The translations under genes were made by a program, and so were the position numbers. 64,000 nt of DNA, taken from NCBI RefSeq assembly GCF_900105145.1, contig NZ_LT629752.1, forward strand, positions 3,787,501-3,851,500. Reading direction: 5' to 3'. Origin of the DNA: Polaribacter sp. KT25b. GTDB taxonomy: Bacteria; Bacteroidota; Bacteroidia; Flavobacteriales; Flavobacteriaceae. The notes beneath the pieces are model-generated. The model worked only from the letters and a program-made list of their open reading frames with translations, did no database searches and had not been told where the DNA came from. Each line of letters opens with the position of its first letter. The first letter of the stretch is position 1. Shown one piece after another: positions 54,966 through 63,655 of this stretch.

Positions 54966-55787
54966 TTACCAATCTTTTTCTTGTTTTACTTTAGCTCCTT
55001 TAGCTTTTTCTGCATTCATTTTCTTTTGCGTCTTTTTTTCTTCGTTATTTAAGCTTTCTAACAATTGCTTAATTTGTTCAGGAGACATTTTTCCTTTTTG
55101 AGGTTTCGGTTTTTCGTTAGGATCTTTTTTGTCGTCTTTTTTAGGATCTTGTTTTTTATCTTGATCTTTATCTCCTTCACCATCTTTATCCTTGTCATCC
55201 TTTTTATCCTTATCGTCACCTTCTTTCTTGTCTTTATCCTTTTTATCTTGATCGTCTTTATCCTTTTTATCTTGATCTTTCTTGTCTTTATTATCTTTGT
55301 TTTTGTCGTCTTTTTGATCTTGCTTTTCTTTCTCTAACATTTTTTGTGCAACCGCTAAATTATAACGAGTTTCATCATCATTTGGGTTGTTTCTTAACGA
55401 ATTTTTATAAGCATCTACAGCGCCTTGATAGTTTTTAGTTTCCATCAAAGAGTTGCCAAGATTGTGGTAAGCTTCTGCCTTAGAAAACTTGTCTGTAGCT
55501 GTTTTTGCTGATAATTCATATTGAGGTACAGCTTCTTTAAAGTTTTTGTCCTCATACAAAGCATTTCCTAAATTATAACTCGCTTTGTCATAAAAAGAAC
55601 TTTTATCCAAGGCTTTTCTATACGCAACAGAAGCATCTGTATATTGTTCTTTTGCATATAGTTGATTTCCTTGTCTTACCAAACTTCTCGCTTTACGTTG
55701 CGAAGCAATAGAGTCTTTTTGGGCAAGAATTTTTGTTGATGATAAAAACATCAAGCATAAAATAAGTATGTTTAAATAAAATTTCAT
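54966..55787 (-). CDS. batC: BatC-like TPR protein with charged repeat tail
   Basis: The 273-residue protein has a signal peptide (ending ILAQ), three to four TPR repeats (about 30-150; SYNLGNALYEDKNFKEAVPQYE and AYHNLGNSLMETKNYQGAVDAYK) and a tail (about 155-235) built almost only from Asp, Lys, Glu and Gln, then KGKMSPEQIKQLLESL near the end. First visible Bat gene; a -7 box 50 bases upstream suggests it is transcribed from its own promoter here. Confidence 0.88.
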   Translation of the reverse strand: MKFYLNILILCLMFLSSTKILAQKDSIASQRKARSLVRQGNQLYAKEQYTDASVAYRKALDKSSFYDKASYNLGNALYEDKNFKEAVPQYELSAKTATDKFSKAEAYHNLGNSLMETKNYQGAVDAYKNSLRNNPNDDETRYNLAVAQKMLEKEKQDQKDDKNKDNKDKKDQDKKDKDDQDKKDKDKKEGDDKDKKDDKDKDGEGDKDQDKKQDPKKDDKKDPNEKPKPQKGKMSPEQIKQLLESLNNEEKKTQKKMNAEKAKGAKVKQEKDW

Positions 55788-56082
55788 ATTAAATTATATT
55801 TTTATCAATATCTATTTTTTAAAAAATGGATGAAGACAAAAGTAAGTGATTCCATTTTTTTTTTTGTTAAGAACTTGTTATTTTATTGAAGATTTTATTA
55901 GTTTCAATTAAATTAACTCAACTTTAAGTTGCTGTAGAAAAACGTTATTATCGTTAATTAGAAAATTTAAATAAAGAATTTAGAAATTAATTACAATTAG
56001 ATTTAAATTGGTTATCATAAATGTAAATTTGTTCAACTTTTAAAGTGTAAAAGAATATTTATCTTCAAAAAAAACTGAATAA
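55788..56082. other. AT-rich gap between batC and the purine operon
   Basis: No coding frame and no remnant of moxR, batA or batB is seen. The gap holds the batC -7 box near its left end and a plus-strand TAAATTTG at 56024-56031 with no gene behind it. Confidence 0.6.
55837..55844 (-). promoter_or_regulatory. -7 box (TACTTTTG) for batC
   Basis: Exact TAnnTTTG match on the minus strand, 50 bases upstream of the batC ATG. Confidence 0.5.
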
Positions 56083-56120
56083 AAAGAAATCGTAATAAAC
56101 TTTATTATTACGATTTCTTT
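56083..56120. terminator. Strong terminator after the purine operon
   Basis: A perfect 16-bp stem (AAAGAAATCGTAATAA at 56083-56098 and its complement at 56105-56120) around a 6-base loop, 19 bases past the stop of the last purine gene. Confidence 0.88.
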
Positions 56121-56138
56121 GAAGTGATTTTCTGTTTT

Positions 56139-56900
56139 TTAAATATTTATTGGAGATCGATTTACATTTTTGTAGTAAATGTAAATTGCAGGTTCTGTGC
56201 CTAAAGCTCCAAACCATTGCGGGCAATAAGGTGCCATCCAAATACAATCTCCTTTTTTAACAGGGTACCATTTATCATCTAATCGATAAATACCCTGTCC
56301 TTCTAAATACATAAGTCCATGTTCCATAATATGAGTTTCTACAAATGGTAGATTTGCTCCTGGATTGTAAGTGAAAATATTAATTGCCATATCAAAACTT
56401 GTGTTATTTTGATCTGGTAGTAAGTTTTGCATTATTAAATCAGGATCATTGCAAAAAATAGTTTTTTCTATATTCGACGCTTTATTAACAACAATTTCTG
56501 GTAAATTAGATCCTTCTAGAACTTCATATTCTTTATGAAATGAGAGTAATTTTGTGTCATTTTCAGAATTAAAAATTTCATAGCTTTCATTTATTGGAAT
56601 ATATATGTAGCCACCTTTTTCTAAAAGAATTTCCTTTTTATTTATTTTAATTGAACAGAAACCTTCTAAAACATAAAAGAAAATTTGTGTTTTTATTGTT
56701 TCTCCTTTTAAAACACTGTTGTTTTGAAGAGTTGTAATTAATTGACAAAATTCTGCTCCCATTGCTTGATTGATGACAACATTAACTTCACAATTTTCCC
56801 ATCCAGGAATAAGGCTATTTACAAATCCATCACCTGTAATTAATGCGTGATTTCTTGTTACTACAGTATTTGATATTGAAGTAAGTTTTATTTTATTCAT
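56139..56900 (-). CDS. allE: (S)-ureidoglycine aminohydrolase
   Basis: The 253-residue bicupin releases ammonia from (S)-ureidoglycine to give (S)-ureidoglycolate. The second cupin has Glu188, His190, His194 and Gln228 (in VETHIMEHG and CPQWF) as the likely Mn ligands; from memory the spacing equals that of the plant enzyme (235, 237, 241, 275). Tyr240 and Lys244 match the plant substrate-binding residues. Last gene of the purine operon, 3 bases after the allantoate amidohydrolase gene. Confidence 0.93.
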   Translation of the reverse strand: MNKIKLTSISNTVVTRNHALITGDGFVNSLIPGWENCEVNVVINQAMGAEFCQLITTLQNNSVLKGETIKTQIFFYVLEGFCSIKINKKEILLEKGGYIYIPINESYEIFNSENDTKLLSFHKEYEVLEGSNLPEIVVNKASNIEKTIFCNDPDLIMQNLLPDQNNTSFDMAINIFTYNPGANLPFVETHIMEHGLMYLEGQGIYRLDDKWYPVKKGDCIWMAPYCPQWFGALGTEPAIYIYYKNVNRSPINI

Positions 56901-56903
56901 AAA

Positions 56904-58169
56904 TTAATTATTTTTTAAATTTTCTAAAATTACGATTTCATTTATAAAATGATTACAAACTTTTAATGCTTCTTTAATGTCTGATGGTGATGTGTATTCT
57001 AATGGATTATGACTTATACCAGCTTTACAGCGTACAAAAAGCATTGCAACTGGCGCTGCTTTAGAAATCATAACTGCATCATGACCAGCTCCACTTGGAA
57101 TTTCTATTACTCGGTTTACACCTGATGCTAAAATACTTTTACTAAGCGCTGTTTTTAAATCTTCATTACATAATACAGACGGATTTTCCTGCATTATTTC
57201 CCAGTTAAGAGTAATTCCTCTTTTATCTGCAATATTAGTTGCTTTCTTTTTTAATGTTTTAATAATTTCTGATAAAAACAAATCATTTGGAGAACGAATA
57301 TCTAAACTATGTGCTACCGTTCCAGGAATTACATTTGATGTATTTGGTTCTACTGTTAGCTTTCCTACAGTTGCTACTAAATTGGTTTTATGTGCGATTC
57401 CTGTTTTTTCTATTTCTAAAATAAATTCGGAAGCAGCGCAAAGTGCATCAGCCCTTAAATCCATTGGATAAGTTCCTGCATGTCCACAAACACCTTCCCA
57501 AATTATATTAATTCTAGTTTGAGAGGAAATACTATCAACTAAGGCTAATGGTAAATTTTCGGTACACAAAACTGGACCTTGTTCAATGTGAACTTCAAAA
57601 TAACCAAGCCATTGATTATTTGGAATATATTCTTCAAATATCTGAGGTGTCTTTCCGTTGTTCTTCTCAATTACTTCTGCAAGAGTTTGTCCTGCATCAT
57701 CCTTCCGATTCAGCCATATTTTATCAAATTTACCAACTAAAACAGAGCTACCTAAATACGCTGTATTAAAACGAGAGCCTTCTTCATCAGCAAAGGCAAT
57801 AATATTTAGATGAAAAGGGAGTTCTATTTTTTCTTCATTAATTTTTTGTGCAACTTCTAAGCCTAATAAAATACCTAAAGGTCCATCGTATTTACCTGCA
57901 TTAAAAACGGTATCGTAATGAGAACCAATAACAAAATGTTTAGCATTTTCATTTTTACTTTTTAAAATACCTCGAACATTACCTATGGTATCTTTTGTGA
58001 CTTCCATACCAGCTGTTTGCATCCATGATATTAATAAATCACTAGATATTTTGTGAGCTTTTGTGCCATAGTATCTCGAAAGACATGTATCATTATCACT
58101 TATAGAGCCAAGTTTATTTAGTCTATTTATGATGCGTTCCACATTAATATCTATTCCGTTTTGCTTCAT
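56904..58169 (-). CDS. allC: Allantoate amidohydrolase (M20 family)
   Basis: The 421-residue metalloenzyme hydrolyses allantoate to (S)-ureidoglycine, CO2 and ammonia. M20 metal-binding segments are GSHYDTVFNAGKYDGPLG (His-x-Asp and the bridging Asp), ADEEGSRF, and FEVHIEQGPVL; a GAGHDAVM segment with the last His lies near 370. The start MKQNGIDINVERI has no signal peptide, so it is cytosolic. It lies between ureidoglycine aminohydrolase and a second M20 enzyme gene. Hydantoinase/carbamoylase relatives are less likely given the neighbours. Confidence 0.9.
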   Translation of the reverse strand: MKQNGIDINVERIINRLNKLGSISDNDTCLSRYYGTKAHKISSDLLISWMQTAGMEVTKDTIGNVRGILKSKNENAKHFVIGSHYDTVFNAGKYDGPLGILLGLEVAQKINEEKIELPFHLNIIAFADEEGSRFNTAYLGSSVLVGKFDKIWLNRKDDAGQTLAEVIEKNNGKTPQIFEEYIPNNQWLGYFEVHIEQGPVLCTENLPLALVDSISSQTRINIIWEGVCGHAGTYPMDLRADALCAASEFILEIEKTGIAHKTNLVATVGKLTVEPNTSNVIPGTVAHSLDIRSPNDLFLSEIIKTLKKKATNIADKRGITLNWEIMQENPSVLCNEDLKTALSKSILASGVNRVIEIPSGAGHDAVMISKAAPVAMLFVRCKAGISHNPLEYTSPSDIKEALKVCNHFINEIVILENLKNN

Positions 58170-58207
58170 ATAATTGATAAATATTATTTTAATATGTAAA
58201 AATTAAT

Positions 58208-59431
58208 CTACGATTCTGTTAATATTTTTAAAGTATTTTTTAAAGTTTCAACACCTTTTTCAATCTGTGCTGGCGAGCTATACTCATCAGGTCTATGACT
58301 CACACCACCTCTACAAGGAATAAAAATCATTGTAGTTGGCGCAATTAAAGCCATAAACAAGGTGTCGTGATAAGCTCTACTTACCATTCTTTTAGATTTG
58401 TATCCAAGGTTTTTGGTAACACTTTCAACAACATTTACTAAATCGCTATCACAAATTGCTGGAGAATCGCAATTAACCATTTTAATATCATAAAGAATAT
58501 GTCGTTTTTCACAAATTGTTTTTACATCCTCTTTCAGTTTATTTAAAGCGAAATCTCGGGCAGTAACATTTGTGCCTCTAAGATCTACTTCCATATAAAC
58601 TTCTTTAGGAATACTATTTACCGCTCTTGGTTTTATGTCAAAAATCCCAACAGTAGCTACTGTATCTTTACTTTCAGATTCTTTAGCAACTTTTTCTACC
58701 GCAATCATAACTTCTGCTCCAGCAACTCCAGCGTCTTTTCTATTTTCCATAAGTACAGCTCCTGCGTGTCCACCTTCTCCTGTAAGTGTAATTTTTAATG
58801 AACTTGGTGCTGCAATTTTAGTTACAATTCCTATATCTAAGTCTTCATTTTCTAAAATAGGGCCTTGTTCGATATGTAATTCTACAAATGCTTTGTAATG
58901 GTTTTTGGAAAGTAAAACTTCTGATAAGTTTGAAGTATAACCTGCTTTTTTTCTCACTTCATCAAACGATTCTCCAGCATCATCCGTTAACTTTAAAACA
59001 TCAGCTACTTTAAGTTGACCGCCTAACATTCTGCTACCAAGACATCCTATTTTAAACCGTGTTGGTTCTTCGGATGTAAATAAAATTAATTCTATAGATC
59101 GAGTCGGTTTATAACCTTCGTTCTTTAAAGTTCTTATTGCTGCAAGTCCACCAAATACGCCAACGGTTCCATCATACATTCCAGATAAAGGAATTGCATC
59201 TATATGAGATCCTGTTGCTACAGCTGGCAAAGTTGAATCAGAACCTTCCCATCTGGAAAATATATTTCCAATAGCATCAATTGTTACTTTTAGATTTATT
59301 TCTTCGCATAATGCTATAAAATAATCTCTTGCTTCTAAATCTTTATCAGTGTATAATACTCTTGTAATTGCTGGCACTTTGGTTGATGAATAAGTCGCCA
59401 ACTTTTTTAATTCGTCGTGAATTCTATTCAT
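58208..59431 (-). CDS. Ureidoglycolate amidohydrolase, plant-like (M20 family)
   Basis: The 407-residue enzyme is a second M20 hydrolase. The segments GSHIDAIPLSGMYDGTVGV, LFTSEEPTRFKIGCLGSRML, ELHIEQGPILENEDLDIG and AGAVLM are, from memory, strikingly like plant ureidoglycolate amidohydrolase (UAH), which splits (S)-ureidoglycolate into glyoxylate, CO2 and two ammonia. It shares 8 bases with pucG at its start, so the two are coupled. N-carbamoyl-amino acid hydrolase is the alternative. Confidence 0.8.
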   Translation of the reverse strand: MNRIHDELKKLATYSSTKVPAITRVLYTDKDLEARDYFIALCEEINLKVTIDAIGNIFSRWEGSDSTLPAVATGSHIDAIPLSGMYDGTVGVFGGLAAIRTLKNEGYKPTRSIELILFTSEEPTRFKIGCLGSRMLGGQLKVADVLKLTDDAGESFDEVRKKAGYTSNLSEVLLSKNHYKAFVELHIEQGPILENEDLDIGIVTKIAAPSSLKITLTGEGGHAGAVLMENRKDAGVAGAEVMIAVEKVAKESESKDTVATVGIFDIKPRAVNSIPKEVYMEVDLRGTNVTARDFALNKLKEDVKTICEKRHILYDIKMVNCDSPAICDSDLVNVVESVTKNLGYKSKRMVSRAYHDTLFMALIAPTTMIFIPCRGGVSHRPDEYSSPAQIEKGVETLKNTLKILTES

Positions 59432-60542
59432 TCATTAATTCTTTTAATGCTCCAATAAGCATGTTAACATGGTTTTTTGTACAGCTTTCTCCCATAATTC
59501 CGATACGCCAAATTTTACCTGCAAAATCTCCAAGTCCGCCTCCTATTTCAATATTAAATTCATTTAATAATCTATTTCTTAAAGCGGCTTCATCTTTAAT
59601 TTGTTCAGGAAGAAAAACGGAATTTAAATTAGGTAATCTATGTTCTTCGTTTACTAAATATTTAAAACCTAAGCTTTCTAATTCTGTTTTTAATTTTTGA
59701 TGAACATCTTGATGTCTTTTCCATCTATTTTCTAAACCTTCCTCCAAAACGATACTCAGAGCTTCGTGAATTGCATAAACAGAAGATACTGGTGCTGTAT
59801 GATGATAAGCTCTTTTAGCTCCTGCCCAATAATTTTTAACTAAATTTAAATCTAAAAACCAACTTTGAACTTTTGTTTTTCTTTCTTCAAGTACTTTTAC
59901 AGCTCTTGGAGAAAAACTTACTGGAGAAAGTCCTGGAGGTGCACTTAAATTTTTCTGTGTACCAGAATAAATGGCATCAATACCCCATTCATCAACTTTT
60001 AAAGGCATTCCACACCATGAAGTTACTGCATCAACAACTAAAAGCGATTCAGCATTATGTACAACTTCACTAATTTCTTTTAAAGGTTGTAATGCGCCAG
60101 TAGAGGTTTCTGCATGCACTAACGCTACTAATTTAGGTTTAGAACATGTTTTAAGAGCTTCTTCTACTTGTTCCACACTTGTAACTTCTCCCCATGGCGT
60201 TACAATTTTGTGTACAGTTGCTCCACAACGTTCTGCAATATCAACCATACGACCACCAAAAACCCCATTTACACAAATTATGCATTCATCTCCAGGTTCT
60301 AAAAGGTTTACTAAACAGGTTTCCATTCCTGCACTTCCTGGAGCAGATACAACAAAAGTTAATTCGTTTTTAGTTAAAAATGTATCTTGAACCATGACCT
60401 TAACTTCATCCATCATTTCTACAAATTTTGGATCTAAATGTCCTATTAAAGGTGTTGCCATCGCTTTTAAAACTCTTGGATGTGCATCTGATGGTCCTGG
60501 CCCCATTAAAACCCTATTTGGTGGATTAAATGTATATTTCAT
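59424..60542 (-). CDS. pucG: PucG-like aminotransferase (class V)
   Basis: The 372-residue PLP enzyme resembles (S)-ureidoglycine-glyoxylate aminotransferase and alanine-glyoxylate aminotransferase. It has MGPGPSDAHPRVL near the start, SAPGSAGMET, VDAVTSWCGMPL and GTQKNLSAPPGL with the PLP lysine, where related enzymes usually have SQK. It would use glyoxylate as amino acceptor, making glycine. The frame is open 20 codons further upstream over XdhC, but MKYTFNPPNRVL at 60542 is the family start. It overlaps the downstream UAH gene by 8 bases. Confidence 0.88.
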   Translation of the reverse strand: MKYTFNPPNRVLMGPGPSDAHPRVLKAMATPLIGHLDPKFVEMMDEVKVMVQDTFLTKNELTFVVSAPGSAGMETCLVNLLEPGDECIICVNGVFGGRMVDIAERCGATVHKIVTPWGEVTSVEQVEEALKTCSKPKLVALVHAETSTGALQPLKEISEVVHNAESLLVVDAVTSWCGMPLKVDEWGIDAIYSGTQKNLSAPPGLSPVSFSPRAVKVLEERKTKVQSWFLDLNLVKNYWAGAKRAYHHTAPVSSVYAIHEALSIVLEEGLENRWKRHQDVHQKLKTELESLGFKYLVNEEHRLPNLNSVFLPEQIKDEAALRNRLLNEFNIEIGGGLGDFAGKIWRIGIMGESCTKNHVNMLIGALKELMNE

Positions 60543-60552
60543 ATTGTTTATT

Positions 60553-61335
60553 TTATTTGTTATTATTCTGATTATAATGTATTTGTAATAATTGAGCAAC
60601 ACAATCTATTGCTATTTCTTTTGGAGTACTTCCTCCTAAATTTAAGCCAATTGGACATGTTACATTTTCCATGCCTTCTTCTATTTGTAACTCCTTTTTT
60701 AATATGTTGTTAAAGCGCACATATTTTGTTTTACTCCCAATGAGTCCCAAGTATTTTTTTTCTTCAGGGATGGCCATTGCAATAATATCTAAATCGATGC
60801 CATGATCATGAGTCATTACAAGAACGTAAGTGTTTTTTCCCCAAGTTACCACATCTTTAAAGGTTTTAAAATCATTTTCTGATACTTTACACGTTTTTAC
60901 ACTTTCATGTAATTTTAAATTTTCAAACCAATCTGTTCTTGAGTCTATTAAATATGTTTTAAAAGGTGTGTCAACTAAGAGGTTGCTGATTTCAACACCT
61001 ATGTGTCCAGCTCCGAATAAAAATAATTCTGGTGATTGATTCATGGGTTCTATGATTAGTTCTACTTTACCACCACAACACTGCTCAAATTCTGGGCCTA
61101 ACGTAAACGATGCTTCAATAATTTTATTTTCTTTAATAGCATTAATTGCTTTATCAATAACTTCAAACTCTAATTTACCACCACCAATTGTACCATAAAC
61201 CACTTTAGTTTTATCAACAATCATTCTAGAGCCTACTTTACAAGGGGCTGATCCTAAACATTTGGTTATGGTAACCAAGGCAACAGGTTTTTTTTCTTGT
61301 TGAAACCTATTTAATATTTCAATCCAATGGAACAT
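60553..61335 (-). CDS. xdhC: Xanthine dehydrogenase accessory protein
   Basis: The 260-residue protein inserts and sulfurates molybdenum cofactor in xanthine dehydrogenase. It has the N-terminal XdhC/CoxI motif CLGSAPCKVGSRM, GTIGGGKLEFEV, FEQCCGGKVELI and a Rossmann segment LFGAGHIGVEI, then MTHDHGIDLDI and GLIGSKTKYVRF. No xdhAB genes are visible in the operon. Confidence 0.92.
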   Translation of the reverse strand: MFHWIEILNRFQQEKKPVALVTITKCLGSAPCKVGSRMIVDKTKVVYGTIGGGKLEFEVIDKAINAIKENKIIEASFTLGPEFEQCCGGKVELIIEPMNQSPELFLFGAGHIGVEISNLLVDTPFKTYLIDSRTDWFENLKLHESVKTCKVSENDFKTFKDVVTWGKNTYVLVMTHDHGIDLDIIAMAIPEEKKYLGLIGSKTKYVRFNNILKKELQIEEGMENVTCPIGLNLGGSTPKEIAIDCVAQLLQIHYNQNNNK

Positions 61336-61368
61336 ATAATTAAAGTATTATTCTTTTTTCTTTCAATT

Positions 61369-62238
61369 TTAACTTCCGCGATAAGTTGAATAACCGAATG
61401 GATTTATTAATAATGGAATATGATAATGAGAATCATCTGTTACTTCAAACTGTATTGAAATTTCAGGATAAAAACCTTTCATATTATTCTCTTTATAGTA
61501 TTTTTCCGTATGAAATTGCATCATATAAATTCCTGATTCTAAAAGCTTACCAGGAGGCAAAAGGTCTACTATTCTTCCATCGCTGTTTGTAATACCTAAA
61601 CTTACAGGTTTCCAATTGTTTTCATGTTTTGTTTTTAGCGTAATTACCATGTTTTTGGCAGGAAAACCTCTAGATGTGTCTAATGCATGAGTTGTAATAT
61701 GACTATTTATATCTGTTTCTTGTAGTAAGCCTTCAATGAGTTTTCCTAATCGGATAACCGTTATTTTATGTTGTTCGTTCATCGCTACATAAATTTCATC
61801 TTCAGGATTATGATGTAATCTAGCATTAACAATCGCTAACATGTGGTCTGCAGATTTTTTGCTAGCACTCACAATAAATATATAACCAAACTTCGCTTCG
61901 TATAGCATATTTGCTTCAGATAAAGCTTCAATAGTTTCTTGTGTAGCTTCTTCTACTTTAGCTTGTTCATTACCTGCCCAAGTGGCTGTATCTGCAAATT
62001 TAGCTTTTAGACTTTCTAGATTTCCTATTTTAGGATGTCCAGTAAAGGCTTCTTTAAAATCTTCTAAAACACAGTTTTCATACCAAATAAAAGCGGCCTT
62101 TTCAATGAGTTCTTTTGAAGAATCAAAAGGTCTGCTTTCTACCATTTGAGAGATCCATTGGGTTGAAACGCAACATGCAGCTAATGTTTTAAAAGCCTCT
62201 TTTTTTGATAAAGAATTTAATTGACTAATTGTTATCAT
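61369..62238 (-). CDS. Fused OHCU decarboxylase and 5-hydroxyisourate hydrolase
   Basis: The 289-residue protein joins both steps after urate oxidation and yields (S)-allantoin. The N-terminal half (about 1-165) is OHCU decarboxylase with catalytic His68 in FTGHPKIGN. The C-terminal half (about 178-289) is transthyretin-like HIU hydrolase with SHITTHALDTSRGFPA and the diagnostic final YRGS. The fusion is the plant TTL/allantoin synthase layout and known in some bacteria. No peroxisomal signal applies. Confidence 0.93.
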   Translation of the reverse strand: MITISQLNSLSKKEAFKTLAACCVSTQWISQMVESRPFDSSKELIEKAAFIWYENCVLEDFKEAFTGHPKIGNLESLKAKFADTATWAGNEQAKVEEATQETIEALSEANMLYEAKFGYIFIVSASKKSADHMLAIVNARLHHNPEDEIYVAMNEQHKITVIRLGKLIEGLLQETDINSHITTHALDTSRGFPAKNMVITLKTKHENNWKPVSLGITNSDGRIVDLLPPGKLLESGIYMMQFHTEKYYKENNMKGFYPEISIQFEVTDDSHYHIPLLINPFGYSTYRGS

Positions 62239-62243
62239 ATTAT

Positions 62244-63647
62244 TTATTTTGGAGCACCTTGATTAATCCAGCAATTAATCAAATCACGTTCTTCTTGTGT
62301 TATTTCTGTTTGATTGTTATTAAACGGCATATTTTTACTTACTACTACTCTTTGATAAATTTTATTACGTAAATTATAGATCTGTTCTCCTGTATCGTAT
62401 TTTACTCCATTAGGCGCTACTTTCCAAACAGCATCTGTTGGGTTTGATGAATGACACTGAATACATCTTTTATTAACAATAGTTTGTACATCTGTTAAAG
62501 TTACTGATGTTGTACAATTTTCTTCGTTGGTCTTTTCGGGAGCTGTAATAAATGCCATGCCTAATAATAATAAAACTGAAATAGGCATTACCCAAATAGA
62601 AATTTGTTCTTTTTCTCGCATATTTAAATAATGCTTAATACCTGCGGTTCCTAAGGTAATACCTAATAGAATCAACCACTGATAATCATTACCAAAAGTG
62701 CTTGGAAAATGATTACTTATCATCACAAAAAGCACAGGAAGTGTAAAATAATTATTTGTATACGAGCGTAAAAAAGCTGCTTTACCATCAGCAGGATTAG
62801 GTGTTTCTCCTTTTTTTGCTGCTGCAACCATGCGTTTTTGCCCTGGAATGATAACAAAAAACACGTTTCCTGCCATTAAGGTTCCTAAAAATGCTCCAAA
62901 GTGAATATAAGATCCTCTTCCACTAAAAACTTGTGCATAAAACCAAGCGGCAAAAAAAACTAAAACTGTAATCGATATTGTAAAGATAACTTTATTTTTA
63001 CTGAGCCTTTTGCAAATTTGATCATAAATAATCCAACCAAATATTAAAGAAATGATACTAATAGAAATGGCTTCTAAAGGCTTTAAATCTAATACTTCTG
63101 GATCAATCAAATAAGAACTGGCATTAAAATAATACACAATTGCCAGTAGAGAAAAACCAGATAACCATGTAAAATAGGCTTCGTATTTAAACCAATGTAA
63201 ATTTTTAGGTATTTTTTTTGGAGCTAGTTTGTACTTTTCTAAATAATAAAATCCGCCACCATGAACTGCCCATAAATTTCCTGCTAATTCATCTCTAACA
63301 CCATCGGTTCTATTTAGTGCGTTTTCTAAAAAAACAAAATAAAAAGAAGCTCCAATCCAAGCAATACCAAAAGTAATATGGATTAAACGAACTGTTAGGT
63401 TTAACCATTCAAAAAAGTGACTTTCGTAAATAGTGCCTTTTAAAAAGATATAAAGAATACCAATTCCACAAAGTGATGTAATAATTATTAATACATAGAA
63501 CCAGTTTTGACGAGTTTGAAATAAATCTGCTTTTTCATAATCTTTTTCATTTTTTAAGTCTTTTATTATTTCATGTATTTTATATGTGGTAGCCACAATT
63601 GCGGTAAAAAGAATAAGCCACTCAATAAGTATTATAATCTCTAACAT
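62244..63647 (-). CDS. puuD: Membrane-bound urate oxidase with cytochrome c domain
   Basis: The 467-residue protein has about nine membrane helices and a C-terminal cytochrome c domain with haem site CIQCH (Cys395, Cys398, His399) and likely distal Met440 in SKNMPF. This is the PuuD family, which oxidises urate to 5-hydroxyisourate and passes electrons to the respiratory chain, so no H2O2 is made. The family mark FGIAWIGASFYFVFLEN near 95 and the GGGFYYLEKYKLAP segment are present. It ends 6 bases before the OHCU/HIUH fusion starts. Confidence 0.92.
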   Translation of the reverse strand: MLEIIILIEWLILFTAIVATTYKIHEIIKDLKNEKDYEKADLFQTRQNWFYVLIIITSLCGIGILYIFLKGTIYESHFFEWLNLTVRLIHITFGIAWIGASFYFVFLENALNRTDGVRDELAGNLWAVHGGGFYYLEKYKLAPKKIPKNLHWFKYEAYFTWLSGFSLLAIVYYFNASSYLIDPEVLDLKPLEAISISIISLIFGWIIYDQICKRLSKNKVIFTISITVLVFFAAWFYAQVFSGRGSYIHFGAFLGTLMAGNVFFVIIPGQKRMVAAAKKGETPNPADGKAAFLRSYTNNYFTLPVLFVMISNHFPSTFGNDYQWLILLGITLGTAGIKHYLNMREKEQISIWVMPISVLLLLGMAFITAPEKTNEENCTTSVTLTDVQTIVNKRCIQCHSSNPTDAVWKVAPNGVKYDTGEQIYNLRNKIYQRVVVSKNMPFNNNQTEITQEERDLINCWINQGAPK

Positions 63648-63655
63648 TCAGTATT

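Noticed and set aside
55065..55337. Long hydrophobic ORF on the plus strand opposite batC
   Set aside because: It is the antisense reading of the Asp/Lys-rich BatC tail and has no independent support.
56024..56031. Plus-strand TAAATTTG box that could start a short RNA ending at the 56083-56120 terminator
   Set aside because: There is only a single box with no repeat or conservation to support it, and TAnnTTTG matches arise often by chance at this base composition.
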